Assembly (NCBI GenBank): GCA_007258455.2
Contig: VDFB02254924.1
Coordinates: forward strand, 62,001 to 126,000
Reading direction: 5' to 3'
DNA from: Sequoia sempervirens
Taxonomy: Eukaryota; Streptophyta; Pinopsida; Cupressales; Cupressaceae
Length of the DNA: 64,000 nt
In this document: positions 24,570 to 35,591 of the stretch, piece after piece
Layout: the number at the start of each line of letters is the position of its first letter
Position numbering within the stretch: position 1 is the first letter of the stretch
Translations under genes and position numbers: made by a program
Notes under the pieces: model-generated
Told to the model about the DNA's origin: nothing
What the model saw: only the letters and a program-made list of their open reading frames with translations
The model's database searches: none

Positions 24570-25803
24570 TGTAAGAGAGGGGGACCAACCACATTCAAGG
24601 CCCTAGGTCACAAAGGGCCAAGAGCGGAAGGTTGTCCTAACTTACCTCAGCTTAATGAGGTGTTAGGAAATGCAGGACAAGAATGATGAGGACTATAAGG
24701 TCCTTCAATCACTCTATAGACCCAAAATACAAGATGGGGCTAGGTAAGCTAGTTTTTGGGTTCAACATTATGCCTTAGGAAGCTTTCTACCTGAGGATGA
24801 AAGCGCGGTCCCAGGACGACAACACGACATGCTGGCATCTCTCAAGTGTGCTGGCATCTGTATGACCAGACAATTAAAGAGACAAGGTTGAACTTTGGAA
24901 AATAAGCTAATGGCCTAGCTAGGTACTACTAAAGGGCCAAAAAAACACTATGAAGTAAATGAAATATGCTCTAATGTGATAAAGTTAAAATGCAAGAGTT
25001 AGGGTGGAAAGAATGATCTCACAAAGGAATTTGTTCACCAACTAGCTCCTAGAAACACATTCACCTACACACAAAGAAGAGGAAAATTTTTGGGTGGTTG
25101 TATAGGGGCTTGCCTCAGTCAAACCCCCGTTTAGGTGTTTCCACCTCCACATATAGCCAAGAAAGCGAGCATGATAAAGAAAGTAATGTAATAAAGAACA
25201 CTAAAACAGTACAAAATAGTAAAAGTGCTTACTCAACCAAGGAATAGAGGAGAGGAATGGGAAGTTTACCACCTCCACCAAGAGCACTCAAGGCTAATGG
25301 AGGAGAGAATGAGAGTACTTGAGCCTCTGTTATAATGGTGTTGTCCCACACTTGATCTACTGAAGTGATGGAGTGAAGTAATTGCTACTATGGAGTGTAA
25401 AAGTGCTGCTAGAATGTTGGAATGGAGACTAGAATGCTTGAAGGGATGCAAAATAAGTTGTGAAGCATGTAGATGGAGGGAATTTTAAGGAGAGATGAAG
25501 AAAATGGCCATATTCGGGTTAGTCGACTGAAGAGGGCTTTACAAGTTGACTGCCAATAAGAAGTGTAACGCCTCTACAGGCTCCAGCCGTAGGAATCTGC
25601 CAAGGTCGTAAGTGTGTTATGTGAATGTCTGCATGTCGCGTGGGCATCCCTGACATAAATTCCCCCATTGATGCGCAAAACAGGTGCCAAGTGGAATGAA
25701 GGCAGCGAGCTTATGTGTAATTTATCCTCCGAATTTGGTTTTCTAAAGTGGAGAAAGGCATAAAGGGGAATTTGCATAAGGGGTGAAAATTCACTCCTAT
25801 ACA
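24570..25803 (-). repeat. 5' (right) LTR of element D
   Basis: The same length (1,234 bp) and same termini as 17570-18803. Its outer end 'cactcctataca' abuts the right remnant of insertion E. Confidence 0.9.
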
Positions 25804-25932
25804 ACTTCATAATCCTTTTCAAAGAAAATGCTATATTTTCCTAATGCAAGTATTCCAATTAATTCATTCAAAACACACAATCCTTAATAAGTAAAGATAA
25901 ATAAAGGTAGAGTTATCCCCATGCCTGCTAAA
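25804..25932. mobile_element. Insertion E, right part
   Basis: This short AT-rich remnant between the outer end of element D and the point where C's LTR resumes (cgcttgtccaatt) is absent from C's uninterrupted LTR, so it belongs to insertion E. Confidence 0.5.
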
Positions 25933-26934
25933 CGCTTGTCCAATTAATTGATTGTTGCACAACTTTCCAAAATAACAACTAGCTTTACTTGAAATCTCAA
26001 ACAATGCCTCTATAAACCCCCTATCTCACAAGTTAATAATATACTTCTCACAAAATACACAATGCTCTCAATATTCTCACAAAATGGTAAATGCTCTTAA
26101 TGCTCTCACAAAATACAACAAAATGAAGTTGCAGACTAGAAGTGCATAATGGAGTGGAATAGAAATGAGTAACAAATGAGAGAGTATGCTTCTCTATTTA
26201 TACAACAACAAAGAAACCCCACAACCTAAAGAAAAGGCATGTAGTTTGACAACATTACCCATGCAATTCGACTCACTTCACTAGTAAAAAGGTGGCAGCA
26301 AATACAAGGTTTACTTAGCATACAAAGCTACAGGTCGACCTCTAAACTTGATAGCACATTATGACTATTTCAATTAGCACATGATCAAAAGGTGACAATT
26401 GATTACTTCCCAGATTGAACTTCTACAACAAATAGATCTTTCATAATATGGTGCCAAGCAAGTAGCCATTTCCCCAAACTCAGGCGCGGATTAATTCATT
26501 TGAAATAGTCCATGTTTAAAATGTAACACATAGCACGAATCAACCAAGTCCATGTACAACAAATAAGTTGATTTATCTCATTTAATGAACTTTGACTGAT
26601 TCCTTAACAAGCTATAATCTTTTCCTATTTTCATGCATTTGTATTTACTTTGTTGTTGGTGTAAATCTATCTTCATATGACAGGGCGCCCCATGTTTATT
26701 ATTGTTTTCCAAGTCAAAAAGTATTATGTCTCAAGTATCAATTAAGTCAATCTCATTATATCGACTTGTTTGTTGCACTATACATTGTATATAGTTCGCT
26801 CTTTCATCTTTTTCCATTATGTATCATATTTGGCCTTTGTAATGCTTTGTACCTGTTAAACACAATCGACCTTTGTCTAAGTCCTCTATCGACATCTAAG
26901 CATTTAGTCAATTACCATGCAAATAAAAATATTT

Positions 26935-27157
26935 AAAAATATGTATGTATACATACATACATACACATACATACATATATATATATATATACATATACAT
27001 GCATATATATACATATATACATATATGCATATCTACACACATATATATCTATGTATATGTAGATATATGCTTACATATATAAATATATCTTATGATAATA
27101 AAGTATGTATACATTCAATATACAAATGAATACAATCAAGTTATCATTCCCATTGAT

Positions 27158-27233
<76 letters not shown>

Positions 27234-27307
27234 CACATGTACATATATATATGTATATATATATACATGTACATATATATATGCAAGTATGTGTACATAT
27301 ATATATG

Positions 27308-27343
<36 letters not shown>

Positions 27344-27690
27344 CATGTACATATATATATACATGTGTACATATATATACGTATATATATGTACATATGC
27401 ATGTATATATATGTACATATATACATACATGTATATATATGTACATGTACATACATGTAAATGTATACACATATATATATATATATGTATATATATACAT
27501 ATATATATATGTATATATATATACGTACATGTACATATATATACATATACATGTATATATATGTACATATATATATACATGTATATATATGTACATGTAC
27601 ATATATATATATACATGTAAATATATATACATTTATATTGTATATATATATATATATGTATATGTATACGTATGTGTACATAAATCAATA
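26935..27690. repeat. Expanded (ATATAC/ATGTAT)n microsatellite in the element C right LTR
   Basis: About 750 bp of alternating ta/tg/ca words, interrupted by a unique piece around 27060-27160 ('cttatgataataaagtatg', shared with the left LTR). The equivalent tract in the left LTR is about 275 bp. Confidence 0.9.
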
Positions 27691-28411
27691 CATTTGTCTG
27701 GCATGTTCAATTTCCCATCATATGTGTGTATTGATACATGTATACATATGACTATACACACACACACACATTCAATTATACATCATACTCATACACAATT
27801 ACTATTGTATTGACAAGTTCTTATGTGCAATATATCTATATATATACATATACATGTTGTTAGGTCCATTTGATAGTTCGATGCACATATATGTATAGCC
27901 TATCATCAATATGCTTATATATACATACATTTCATGTGTTTTAACTCATTAGTACAAGAATAGTAATATAAGGAAAAGATCATAAACTTTCAAACATAAA
28001 ACATCATTCAAGCATGCAATCAATAGTAACAAGACCCTTACTAATGCAACCACATTAAACTAAGGATGAATTACTAAATCCAACATAGCAACTTGACTCA
28101 ACCATTCTACTATGAGTGTGTGTAAGCTCAAATAGGTTATGTTATCAGTTTCTCGACCAATGTGATACTTCCCCTCCACTTGGAGGAATGAACATGTACC
28201 TGCATCCAACTAACATATTTCCACGATAGTTAGATGTTCATAATAAATCCATATGCATCATAAAACTTAAGTGTATTCATATAGCAATCAATGTAAACAT
28301 ATTTACTCTTTCCAAGCCATCTTAAGCATTTATCAATACTTTCACATAATACCTATTTCAGTATTCCATTCTCTAAGTAAGCATATCAAACTCATGATTG
28401 CATTTACCATA

Positions 28412-28416
28412 CTATT
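28412..28416. repeat. Left target-site duplication of element A (CTATT)
   Basis: CTATT directly precedes the LTR start TGTATACACC and is repeated at 47094-47098. The uninterrupted C LTR has a single CTATT at the same place (about 9531). Confidence 0.9.
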
Positions 28417-29642
28417 TGTATACACCTAAAAACGGTCATCATATTCAGTTAATTAAATACAACCTATTTGATTAACGTTTCAACTACGTATAAATAAAGT
28501 CTTACTTTATTTATATTGTTCACTCTTCTTTTAATTCTCCAAAATCATATTCTTCTAAATAATTAAATAAACAAAGCATCCTAAACGTGTTTATTTAATT
28601 AATCTTCCTTAATCCTGATTAAGAATTAGAGCACATGTCTACTACATTTTCTTGTGCCACCTCACAAATGTCACATGAAAATAAATATGCCTAATTATTA
28701 ATTAGAATTATCCTCACACACTTCCACCAATTGGAAAAGGCACATGGCTTTATTCTCTCACACTTCCAACAAATTTGGAGCACATGGGTCTTTGTTTCAC
28801 ACACTTGGGTCTCTCACACACATGGCATGTTGCCCATTGGTCAAAGAGATTCCTCCCACACACATGGCATGTTTCCCTTGGTCAAGGGGACAACATCCTG
28901 ATTCCTTTCATCTCCACCATCTATTCTTTCTCCTTTGAATCCAAACTGTTGATAGGTTCCACCTCACAAAATGCTTGAGAAACCCTACAAATACACCCCC
29001 TTGCCTTTGCATTTATCATCCACATTTGAAGCAAAGTTACTATTCAAGTTTTTCTTAGGAGCTTGGAGCATTCTTGGAGTCTTATAACTAGATTTTATAT
29101 CATGTTTTATGTTGCATTCTCATCCTAGATTAGCATATTACATCATAGTTGCATTTTATCATCCCCATTACATCATAGTTGCATTTTAGATTAGTTTTCT
29201 TTTTTGTTGCATTTGAACGTATGCATAGTCATGAATAGTTTATTTTAGTTTCATATCATCTCACTCATCTCCACTTGTTCATTTATCATCAACATCATCC
29301 TTTGTTTATCATTGTCTCCATTATCTTTTCCATCGTTTTGTTTCATTTAGAAGCATATCACTAATCCTTCCCGCACACATTTGCACATAGAAATCATCTT
29401 AGCTTGCATATTAGGCATCAAATATCATTTTCTAGGTTGTCATTTTAACAACCATTGTGCCCATAGAAATCTGAGGGTCAAATGGTTTAATAAATCCCTA
29501 GAAATAGAGGACAATGAGACATATTTGAAAGGTTTGATTGTATTACGAAATAGAGTGGTTTTACTTGCTTCAAACTTTGAATGTAAACCTTTCATTAAGG
29601 TTTGTGTTGACATTAAATCTCTCCACATTCGACACACGCACA
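28417..29642 (+). repeat. 5' LTR of element A
   Basis: It starts TGTATACACC and ends in an acaca run. Over the first roughly 640 bp I count about 16 differences from the 3' LTR, about three quarters of them transitions, three at CpG. Where the 3' LTR has a TATA box (TATAAATA), this copy reads TACAAATA (28986-28993). Confidence 0.93.
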
Positions 29643-29645
29643 AAA

Positions 29646-29664
29646 TGTCGCCCACCGTGGGCCC
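29646..29664 (+). promoter_or_regulatory. Primer binding site of element A
   Basis: Four bases after the LTR end the sequence reads TGTCGCCCACCGTGGGCCC. Many Tat-lineage plant elements carry a TGGCGCCCACCGTGGGG-like site here (recalled, not looked up); this copy would differ at the third base and in a run of G. The tRNA partner is not established. Confidence 0.65.
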
Positions 29665-29769
29665 TTGCCTCACTTGTTACTAAATTTTTTGCAAATCTCA
29701 TGATCACAGGTTCAGATTGGAGACTTGAGAGCCTTTTGCACCTGTTTTGAGACAATTCTAGGTTGTTTA

Positions 29770-30310
29770 TGGAGTTTTGGCGCCTCTTGTCTCTATTTTG
29801 GCACCTCTTGCACCTATTTTGGCGCCTCTTGCAAACTTTTCTGAGACTATTTTTACCTGTTTTGAGATAATGGCCTATTTTGAGAGTTTTGGCGCCTCTT
29901 GCAAACTGTTTCGAGACTATTTTCACCTATTTCGGGACTGTTCTGGCCTGTTTTGAGAGTTTTGGCACCTCTTGCAAATTATTTCGAGACCATTTTCACC
30001 TGTTCCGGGACCATTCTAGATTGTCTTGATATTTTTGGCACCTCTTACACCTGTTTTGGTGCCTCTTGCAAACTGTTCCAAAACCATTTCCCCCTATTCT
30101 AAGACCATTATGCACTATTTATGGAGTTTTGGCACCTCTTGCACCTGTTTTGGTGCCTCTTGCACCTGTTTTGGCACCTCTTGCAAACTGTTTCAGGGAG
30201 TTTTGGCTTTTCTAACTCTGTTTTTGAACTTTCTATCTCTATTTTGGTGCCTCTTGCCTATGTTTTGGCACCTCTTATCTCTGTTTTGGCGCCTCTTGTA
30301 GTTTTTCACC
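29770..30310 (+). repeat. Leader repeat array (TTTTGGCGCCTCTTGC units) upstream of gag
   Basis: About 13 copies of a ttttgg(c/t)(g/a)cctcttgc core occur, singly or doubled, inside longer units of about 72-74 bp that also contain 'aaactgtttcgagactattttcacctg'. Two further copies lie at 31358-31395. The same core, in the opposite orientation, forms an array at 44815-45150. Confidence 0.85.
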
Positions 30311-32045
30311 AAATCAAAAAAGTCACATTTTGTGTTGTGCTTTGCAGGTTTTTGCAGATTCACTATCAAAGACTCAAAACATAAACTAATAACATATTGC
30401 AGGGGTTGGACATTATTTGCTTGTTTCCTTTTGGTTAAGATAGGAACGTAGCTTAATTAAAAGGTTAATAAATATCATGTTTCCTTTTGGTTAAGTTAGG
30501 AACATAGCTTAATTAATGGGTTAATGAACACCATGTCTTTTGTATGTGATGGATGGTAGGCATATGCTCTCCCCTTAACTGGGTGATCCAAAAATCCAGA
30601 CCCATTCTTGTTTATGTGCCAGTGTAAGTGGAGTATATGGCATGAGTTCTCTCTTTATTCATATGAAATAAAGATCGATCGAACTATGGGTATACTTGCT
30701 TGCTTTTGTTTATCCTAGAGGGTCTACCTTGTGGGAAAAATTACTCACCCGAGGGAACGACCCAACCAATAACACGCTAAAGCCAAGCGACTTCCAATCG
30801 GGATATAAATGTGGATACTGGAACAAAGGCCAGTATCACGAGGATGATTCCGACGAGATGGATCGAAAGAGACTCTCGCCACATGGATTATCCCCCACAA
30901 ATGAAATGCCCACATTAAAACCCTTGTTGTAGTTTGGCCAAATCCTTTATCTATTCTTTGGTGTAGCAACAGTCGTTGCCAAGGCATCCACATTCTCATA
31001 GTTTTTAGTAGAGATGATCAGTCTGCCATGGGAGTTTCATGGAGATTGGAAGCTTGGTTGGCCTAAGAAGAGAGTGCATTGTAAGGGGGAGTCTGTACAA
31101 CCAAGCTTCTGAACTCATCCGCTAAAGATAGTGCGGTTGGGGTAAAACCCGCGTGGAATCCAAAAGAATACAGTCTTTCATAGCCCTAGGAGTGCATATT
31201 CTGCTTGACGTGTCTTCAAAATGAACCTCAAACAAAACACCATAAAAAATGTTACATTTCGAAAGTGAAAACCTTGATTCATAACTACATCCATTGAGGG
31301 AAACAAGTCTATAATTAAAAAATACGAGAAAACAAACCTTTGGGGGGGTAGTTTTTAGAGTTTTGGGGCCTCTTGTCTCTATTTTGGCACCTCTTGCAGA
31401 CCCTAAAACAGTAACTCAGGTTCATCCATCGTCAGAAAATCAGTCCTTTCGGTAGTGTTCAACATTTCCTTAGGAAAAACAGAGTCAAAATATGGGGTTT
31501 ACATGATGATTTCCCAAAAGATCAAGATTAGGAAACCAAAGATCAAACCTCTTAGTCCAAAACAACATAAAAAATGTTTGTCTATGCTCTACGACTTTAG
31601 GGAAAGGTTAACCTTTAATTTTTACAAGAAAGCTTGTAAGAACAATCTAGAGCTATGCATGATGTACTATTGTCAAAATTCAAGACTTTTCCAATGTTTT
31701 GAGTAGCTTAATTACACATCTTGAATCAAAATTCCAAGTCCAAGATCATTCCTTAGATACCTTAGAAGTCTAAACGTGTCGAAACAAACCTATACAAGTG
31801 GAATTTTCCAACCTAAACCTAGATCTAAACATCACAAAATACCAACATCATCAAATTTATCACACCTTTGATTATTAGGCCTAGTTTCATCATCAGGATT
31901 TATCATCCTCTCATCACGAAACGAAGCTACATAGTCAAAATCCAACCTAGTCTCATTAGAATTTGTCATTCTATTTGGCTTAGTTGTAACCCTTGGTACT
32001 TTTCCAAAACCTAGATAAAAGTTTAGTCTAAACTATAACACTTGT
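30311..32045 (+). other. Leader of element A between the repeat array and gag
   Basis: It contains a repeated 'cctttttggttaagtaggaac...gcttaattaa' pair (30426-30520), a more GC-rich patch around 30700-31150, and two extra copies of the leader repeat at 31358-31395. A 78-codon plus-strand frame at 30696-30932 (with KLLTRGNDPTNNTLKPSDF) is the only notable open stretch. Some Tat elements (Ogre) have an extra ORF upstream of gag, but I cannot match this one to it. Confidence 0.4.
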
Positions 32046-34100
32046 ATGCTTGTTCAAACAAGGTCACAAAAACAAAATCTCAAGGAAAAAGGACTTGAAA
32101 ATCAAAACATTGAAGAGCCAAACATTGAAACTCTGATCATTGAAACTTCAAACATTGAAATCCCAACCATTGAAACTCTGATCATAGAGACTCAAAACAC
32201 CGAAACTCAACACAATGAAAAGCAAGACACCATGGCGGAAGTAGAAGAGAATCCTTTTCATGGACTTAACAACACTAATGGGGAAGAAATAACTGAAGAA
32301 GATATTCAACATGTTGAACAAGATCCCAATTTTCACAAGTGATTAGAAAATATTTTTGAACAAAATGGGGAAAAATACCTCCTTATGTTGGCTAAACAAG
32401 GTGTTAAATTACCAAAAGACTTTGACGTGAATCAATTGAAAGCACCACCCAAAAATCCTGAACATGATCCTGAACAAGTAGTTGCCTTGACTAATCTAGT
32501 AACAACTCTCCAAAAAAAATATGTTTGACATGCAAAAGGGAACTTCAAAATGATACTTGATCGAAGACATTTGTCCTTATCCATTTTATCAAAGCATTCA
32601 CATGATACCCTTTCCCAAACATTGTGAGTTCCCAAAGTATGACAAATACAATGGTAAAACCGATCTGATTAATCATGTAAGGGAATTTAGAACCATGAGT
32701 CTCAAATTTTCCTATGAGGAAACTTATTTGATCAGATTATTCCCAAGAAGCCTAGGTGGACATTGTCTTGAATGGTTCTCCAAACTCACCCCACCAATTA
32801 GCAATTTTGACGAGTTGGTTAAGAAGTTCATCACCCAATATTCATACAACATCCAACGTGACATCACCATGAAAGATCTTTGTAACCTAAAAAAAAAGAA
32901 GGGTTAATCATTCCTTGTGTTCTTGCAAAAGTGGAGAAGGTTATTTGCACGATACTCTCGTCCTGTGCCAAAAAAGGAAAAGATAGCAATCTTTATTGAC
33001 AACCTTAACGACGAGATGAGTTATAGATTGGAATTACAATGTCCCCCAACCTTCAAAAAATTGATTGAGAATGGGATTAAAATCAAGGATGCCCTAGTCA
33101 AAAGAGGTGTCATCAAGATATACAATGAAAAAAACTCATCAAACCCTTCCAACAATTACAATAATGGTGACAAACCCAAGTTTTGGCAACGAAACAAGAA
33201 CATTGGAAACAATGATGGTGTAGTTGAAATGCCTAATGCAAAACTTGTCTTCAATTTGACTGTAGCCACCGCCAAAACTAATAGTCTCCCTAACAACCAA
33301 AGCAACAACCAAGGCAACAATCAAAGTAACAACCAAGGAAACAATCAAGGAAACAACCAAGGCAACAAACAGAACATCAACCAAAGCATTAATCAAGGTA
33401 ATGCTGGACCTAGGACAACATCGTATAAAACATACTCAAATTGAACGAAATTCACACATTTTGGGCAATCACCAAAATCAAAATTAAAAGAAATTCTTGA
33501 AGCTAAGGTCATAACTTTACCAGAAGCAAGAAATTGGGAACCACAAGTTAAACCCCCATGGCAGAATGAGGCCCACTTCTATGAGTTTCACCACAACAAG
33601 GGACATAAAACCAATGACTGCATGCAGTTGAAACACTTGATACAAGATCTAATCGACAACAAGACAATGTCGGTAGAAGGACCTCAAACAAACAATGATA
33701 ATGGAGCATTCAAGAACCCCCTACCAAACTATGAGAAGGGAGAGTCCTCTTCATCAAACAACAAAGGAAAGAACATAAACTATGTCTATGACACCACCAT
33801 TTTGCATATTGAGGTGATTGATGATCCAACCAATGATAAATCAGATACTATTGCCAACAATAACCCAACAAGCAATGACACCATTGGACATGAACAAAAC
33901 ATCATTACAAATCATCACCATAATGTCAACACTACCTCACATCAAATCAATGTTATCAAAATCAGGGAACAACACGACAACACACCCATCAATGCAATCA
34001 CACGAGGACAAGCCAAGGTAACATTGAAAGGAGCTACCCCTTCCATGTCCAAATCCATTGTTAACCCTACAACTCAATATAACATAGTGGATCAATTATA
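32046..34100 (+). pseudogene. gag: Element A gag, degraded
   Basis: It opens at 32046 with MLVQTRSQ and an Ile/Glu/Thr repeat segment (NIETLIIET-type units). After a TGA near 32340 it continues with MLAKQGVKLPKDFDVN. The gag core lies at 32557-32907 (FPKYDKYNGKTDLINHVREF; HCLEWFSKL) and continues after a TAA at 32905 into 32917-33444 (FARYSRPVPKKEKIAIFI), ending in an Asn/Gln-rich tract of NNQGNNQS units. A zinc-knuckle remnant near 33580-33620 reads FHHNKGHKTNDC; the first cysteine of this C-FH-GH-C motif is replaced by Tyr. Gag forms the virus-like particle and binds RNA in this family. Several stops and at least one frameshift make it inactive. Confidence 0.85.
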
Positions 34101-34101
34101 G

Positions 34102-34720
34102 AGGATACCTGCACAAATATCCATATTAGAACTCCTCAAGATTTCTCCTGCTCACAAGGAAATTTTGGAACAAGTTCTAGTTGCCACCACGGTACCCAAC
34201 AATCTAGAGGTTTGTCAATTCTAGACTATGGTGGGACATTTGACCGCACCACACTACTTATCCTTTTCTAAACATGATGATGTATCCATCAATCATCCCC
34301 ATAATGCTGCTCTACACATTGAGGTCTTAATTCACAAGCACCATGCTAAATGTGTCCTAATAGATGGAGGAGCTGGCCTGAATATATGTACTTTGAAACT
34401 TGTCCGTGCACTGGGTTATTTAGAAAATTCTATTGATCCGAGGAGGAAAATCACAATAAAAGCATATGATGACGAGGAGAGATCTTCACAAGGGCTAATA
34501 ATGCTACCTATTCAAGTGGGACCAGTTGTCAGAGACATAGTATGCTAGGTACTAGACAAAGAGCTAACATACAACATACTCTTGGGAAGACCCTGTATTC
34601 ATGACATGCAAGCAATGCCATCCACATATCACCAGTGTTTGAAGTTCCCATTCAATGGGCAGGAAATCACTATTGTAGCTGATTCAAACAACCCCCAATA
34701 TTGTAACACCCTCAAGACAA
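34102..34720 (+). pseudogene. Element A aspartic protease domain
   Basis: The retropepsin active-site region reads CVLIDGGAGLNICTLK, with the catalytic Asp codon at 34363-34365; D-G-G-(A/S) is the usual Tat form. The second conserved block follows as TYNILLGRPCIHDM (about 34567-34610). Upstream sequence (AQISILELLKISPAHKEIL) is the conserved tract preceding protease in Tat polyproteins. Stops at 34099, 34222 and 34546 are all TAG and fall where a glutamine is expected. The active enzyme would cut the Gag-Pol polyprotein. Confidence 0.8.
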
Positions 34721-35079
34721 CCCAAGATACTTTTGTACCACACAATAGGGAAGCTCCAATTCAGGGTTTATCAAATGATGGGAAACAACTAAATGCTTTA
34801 TCCAAGTGGGTTGAGGAAAAGGACCAATCAAAGGATAAGGATAGCGGTGATACCAATCCTTCAAGTAAAGAAATTACATCAAATCCTATTTCACAAAATC
34901 GGGAAAGTCAACTTGAATCCTTATCAAAGCAAATTGCCAAGATCCAATTGAAAGACAAAGGTATGGGGGAATACTCATTTCAGCAATCCTTATGCTTGTC
35001 ACAACTATCATCTTCTCCAAAGTCTTATGGACAACCATCAACATCAAGACAACAATCATCACAACCTGCCAATTTGATG

Positions 35080-35505
35080 GAACCTTTGTAAGAGCCGACA
35101 CATTAGTAGATGAGTCAGACTACAAGGAGGTTTTGAAATGGTTATACAAAGAAGAAGAATCACCACAAGCATCCACTTCAAGTGCATGGATAGAGCAGTA
35201 GAAGAAAGGGAAGACAATCATGGAAAAGATGGGATACGAGGGAAAAGGTCCTATCGGTAAAAAGAAAGAAGGCATCATCGAACCAATCCAACCTGTCACC
35301 ATGCAAGCCAAAGATAAAACAATACTAGGGTATAGAGAAGAATCCAAAGAAGAAATCAAACAAGTTATTGAAAGAATCCTACAACTACAAGCTAGTGATG
35401 CTCATGAGACCGATTCAAATGAGTATGAGTGGGATTCGTTATCTGAAGAGTCTTGTCATGATAAAGAAATTGATGTAGTCCAAAAGTATACACAGATACA
35501 TTAGG
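35080..35505 (+). pseudogene. Element A linker with G-patch motif between protease and reverse transcriptase
   Basis: After a frameshift near 35090 the frame reads WLYKEEESPQAST, then a TAG at 35201, then KMGYEGKGPIGKKKEGIIEP (about 35229-35288). The spacing of glycines and the aromatic residue match a G-patch, an RNA-associated motif found next to protease in some retroelements, including Tat-type polyproteins. An acidic tail (DSNEYEWDSLSEESCHD) follows, ended by TAG at 35502. Confidence 0.6.
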
Positions 35506-35591
35506 AGGGCCAAAGTTCAGGTCATAGACCGCTTGAAATAGGATCACTACACATTGATGATTCTAGTGAAGATGATCGGACTCGGAGTGAA

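Larger units (their letters stand above)
17570..25803 (-). mobile_element. Element D: minus-strand gag-protease LTR retrotransposon without a recognisable reverse transcriptase
   Basis: Two LTRs of 1,234 bp each (17570-18803 and 24570-25803) have TG...CA ends. A primer-binding-like site lies left of the right LTR and a polypurine tract right of the left LTR, so it reads right to left. Inside, gag and a protease-like domain are recognisable (about 24530 to 21840), followed by a Pro/Ser/Lys-rich frame and a tandem array. No reverse transcriptase, RNase H or integrase motif is visible. This fits a non-autonomous element keeping gag (TR-GAG type). Flanking 5-mers are gctta and acttc, so the target duplication is degraded or the edge is off by a base. 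Confidence 0.8.
25933..28416 (-). repeat. 5' (right) LTR of element C, second piece
   Basis: It matches about 7528-9526 of the left LTR, including the minus-strand TATA box (26195-26202). It is longer because its microsatellite (26935-27690) is expanded and there is an extra stretch of about 30 bp near 26730. It ends at ctatt, where element A begins. Confidence 0.9.

Noticed and set aside
27071..27813. Several overlapping Tyr/Ile/His-rich open frames on both strands
   Set aside because: They are translations of the ATATAC microsatellite in all frames. The same applies to 8495-8965 and 56678-57492.
28744..28978. Small frames conserved at 28744-28978 and 46189-46429
   Set aside because: Their conservation is explained by the two LTRs of element A. 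They lie in the LTR upstream of the TATA box, where no protein is expected.
29899..30384. Leu/Phe/Cys-rich frames (LAPLASCTCFGAS type) suggesting a membrane or cysteine-rich protein
   Set aside because: They are the leader repeat array read in frame; adjacent units shift frame freely.
33139..33396. Minus-strand Val/Ile-rich frame resembling a membrane protein
   Set aside because: It is the antisense shadow of the Asn/Gln-rich tail of gag, whose plus-strand frame has clear homology.
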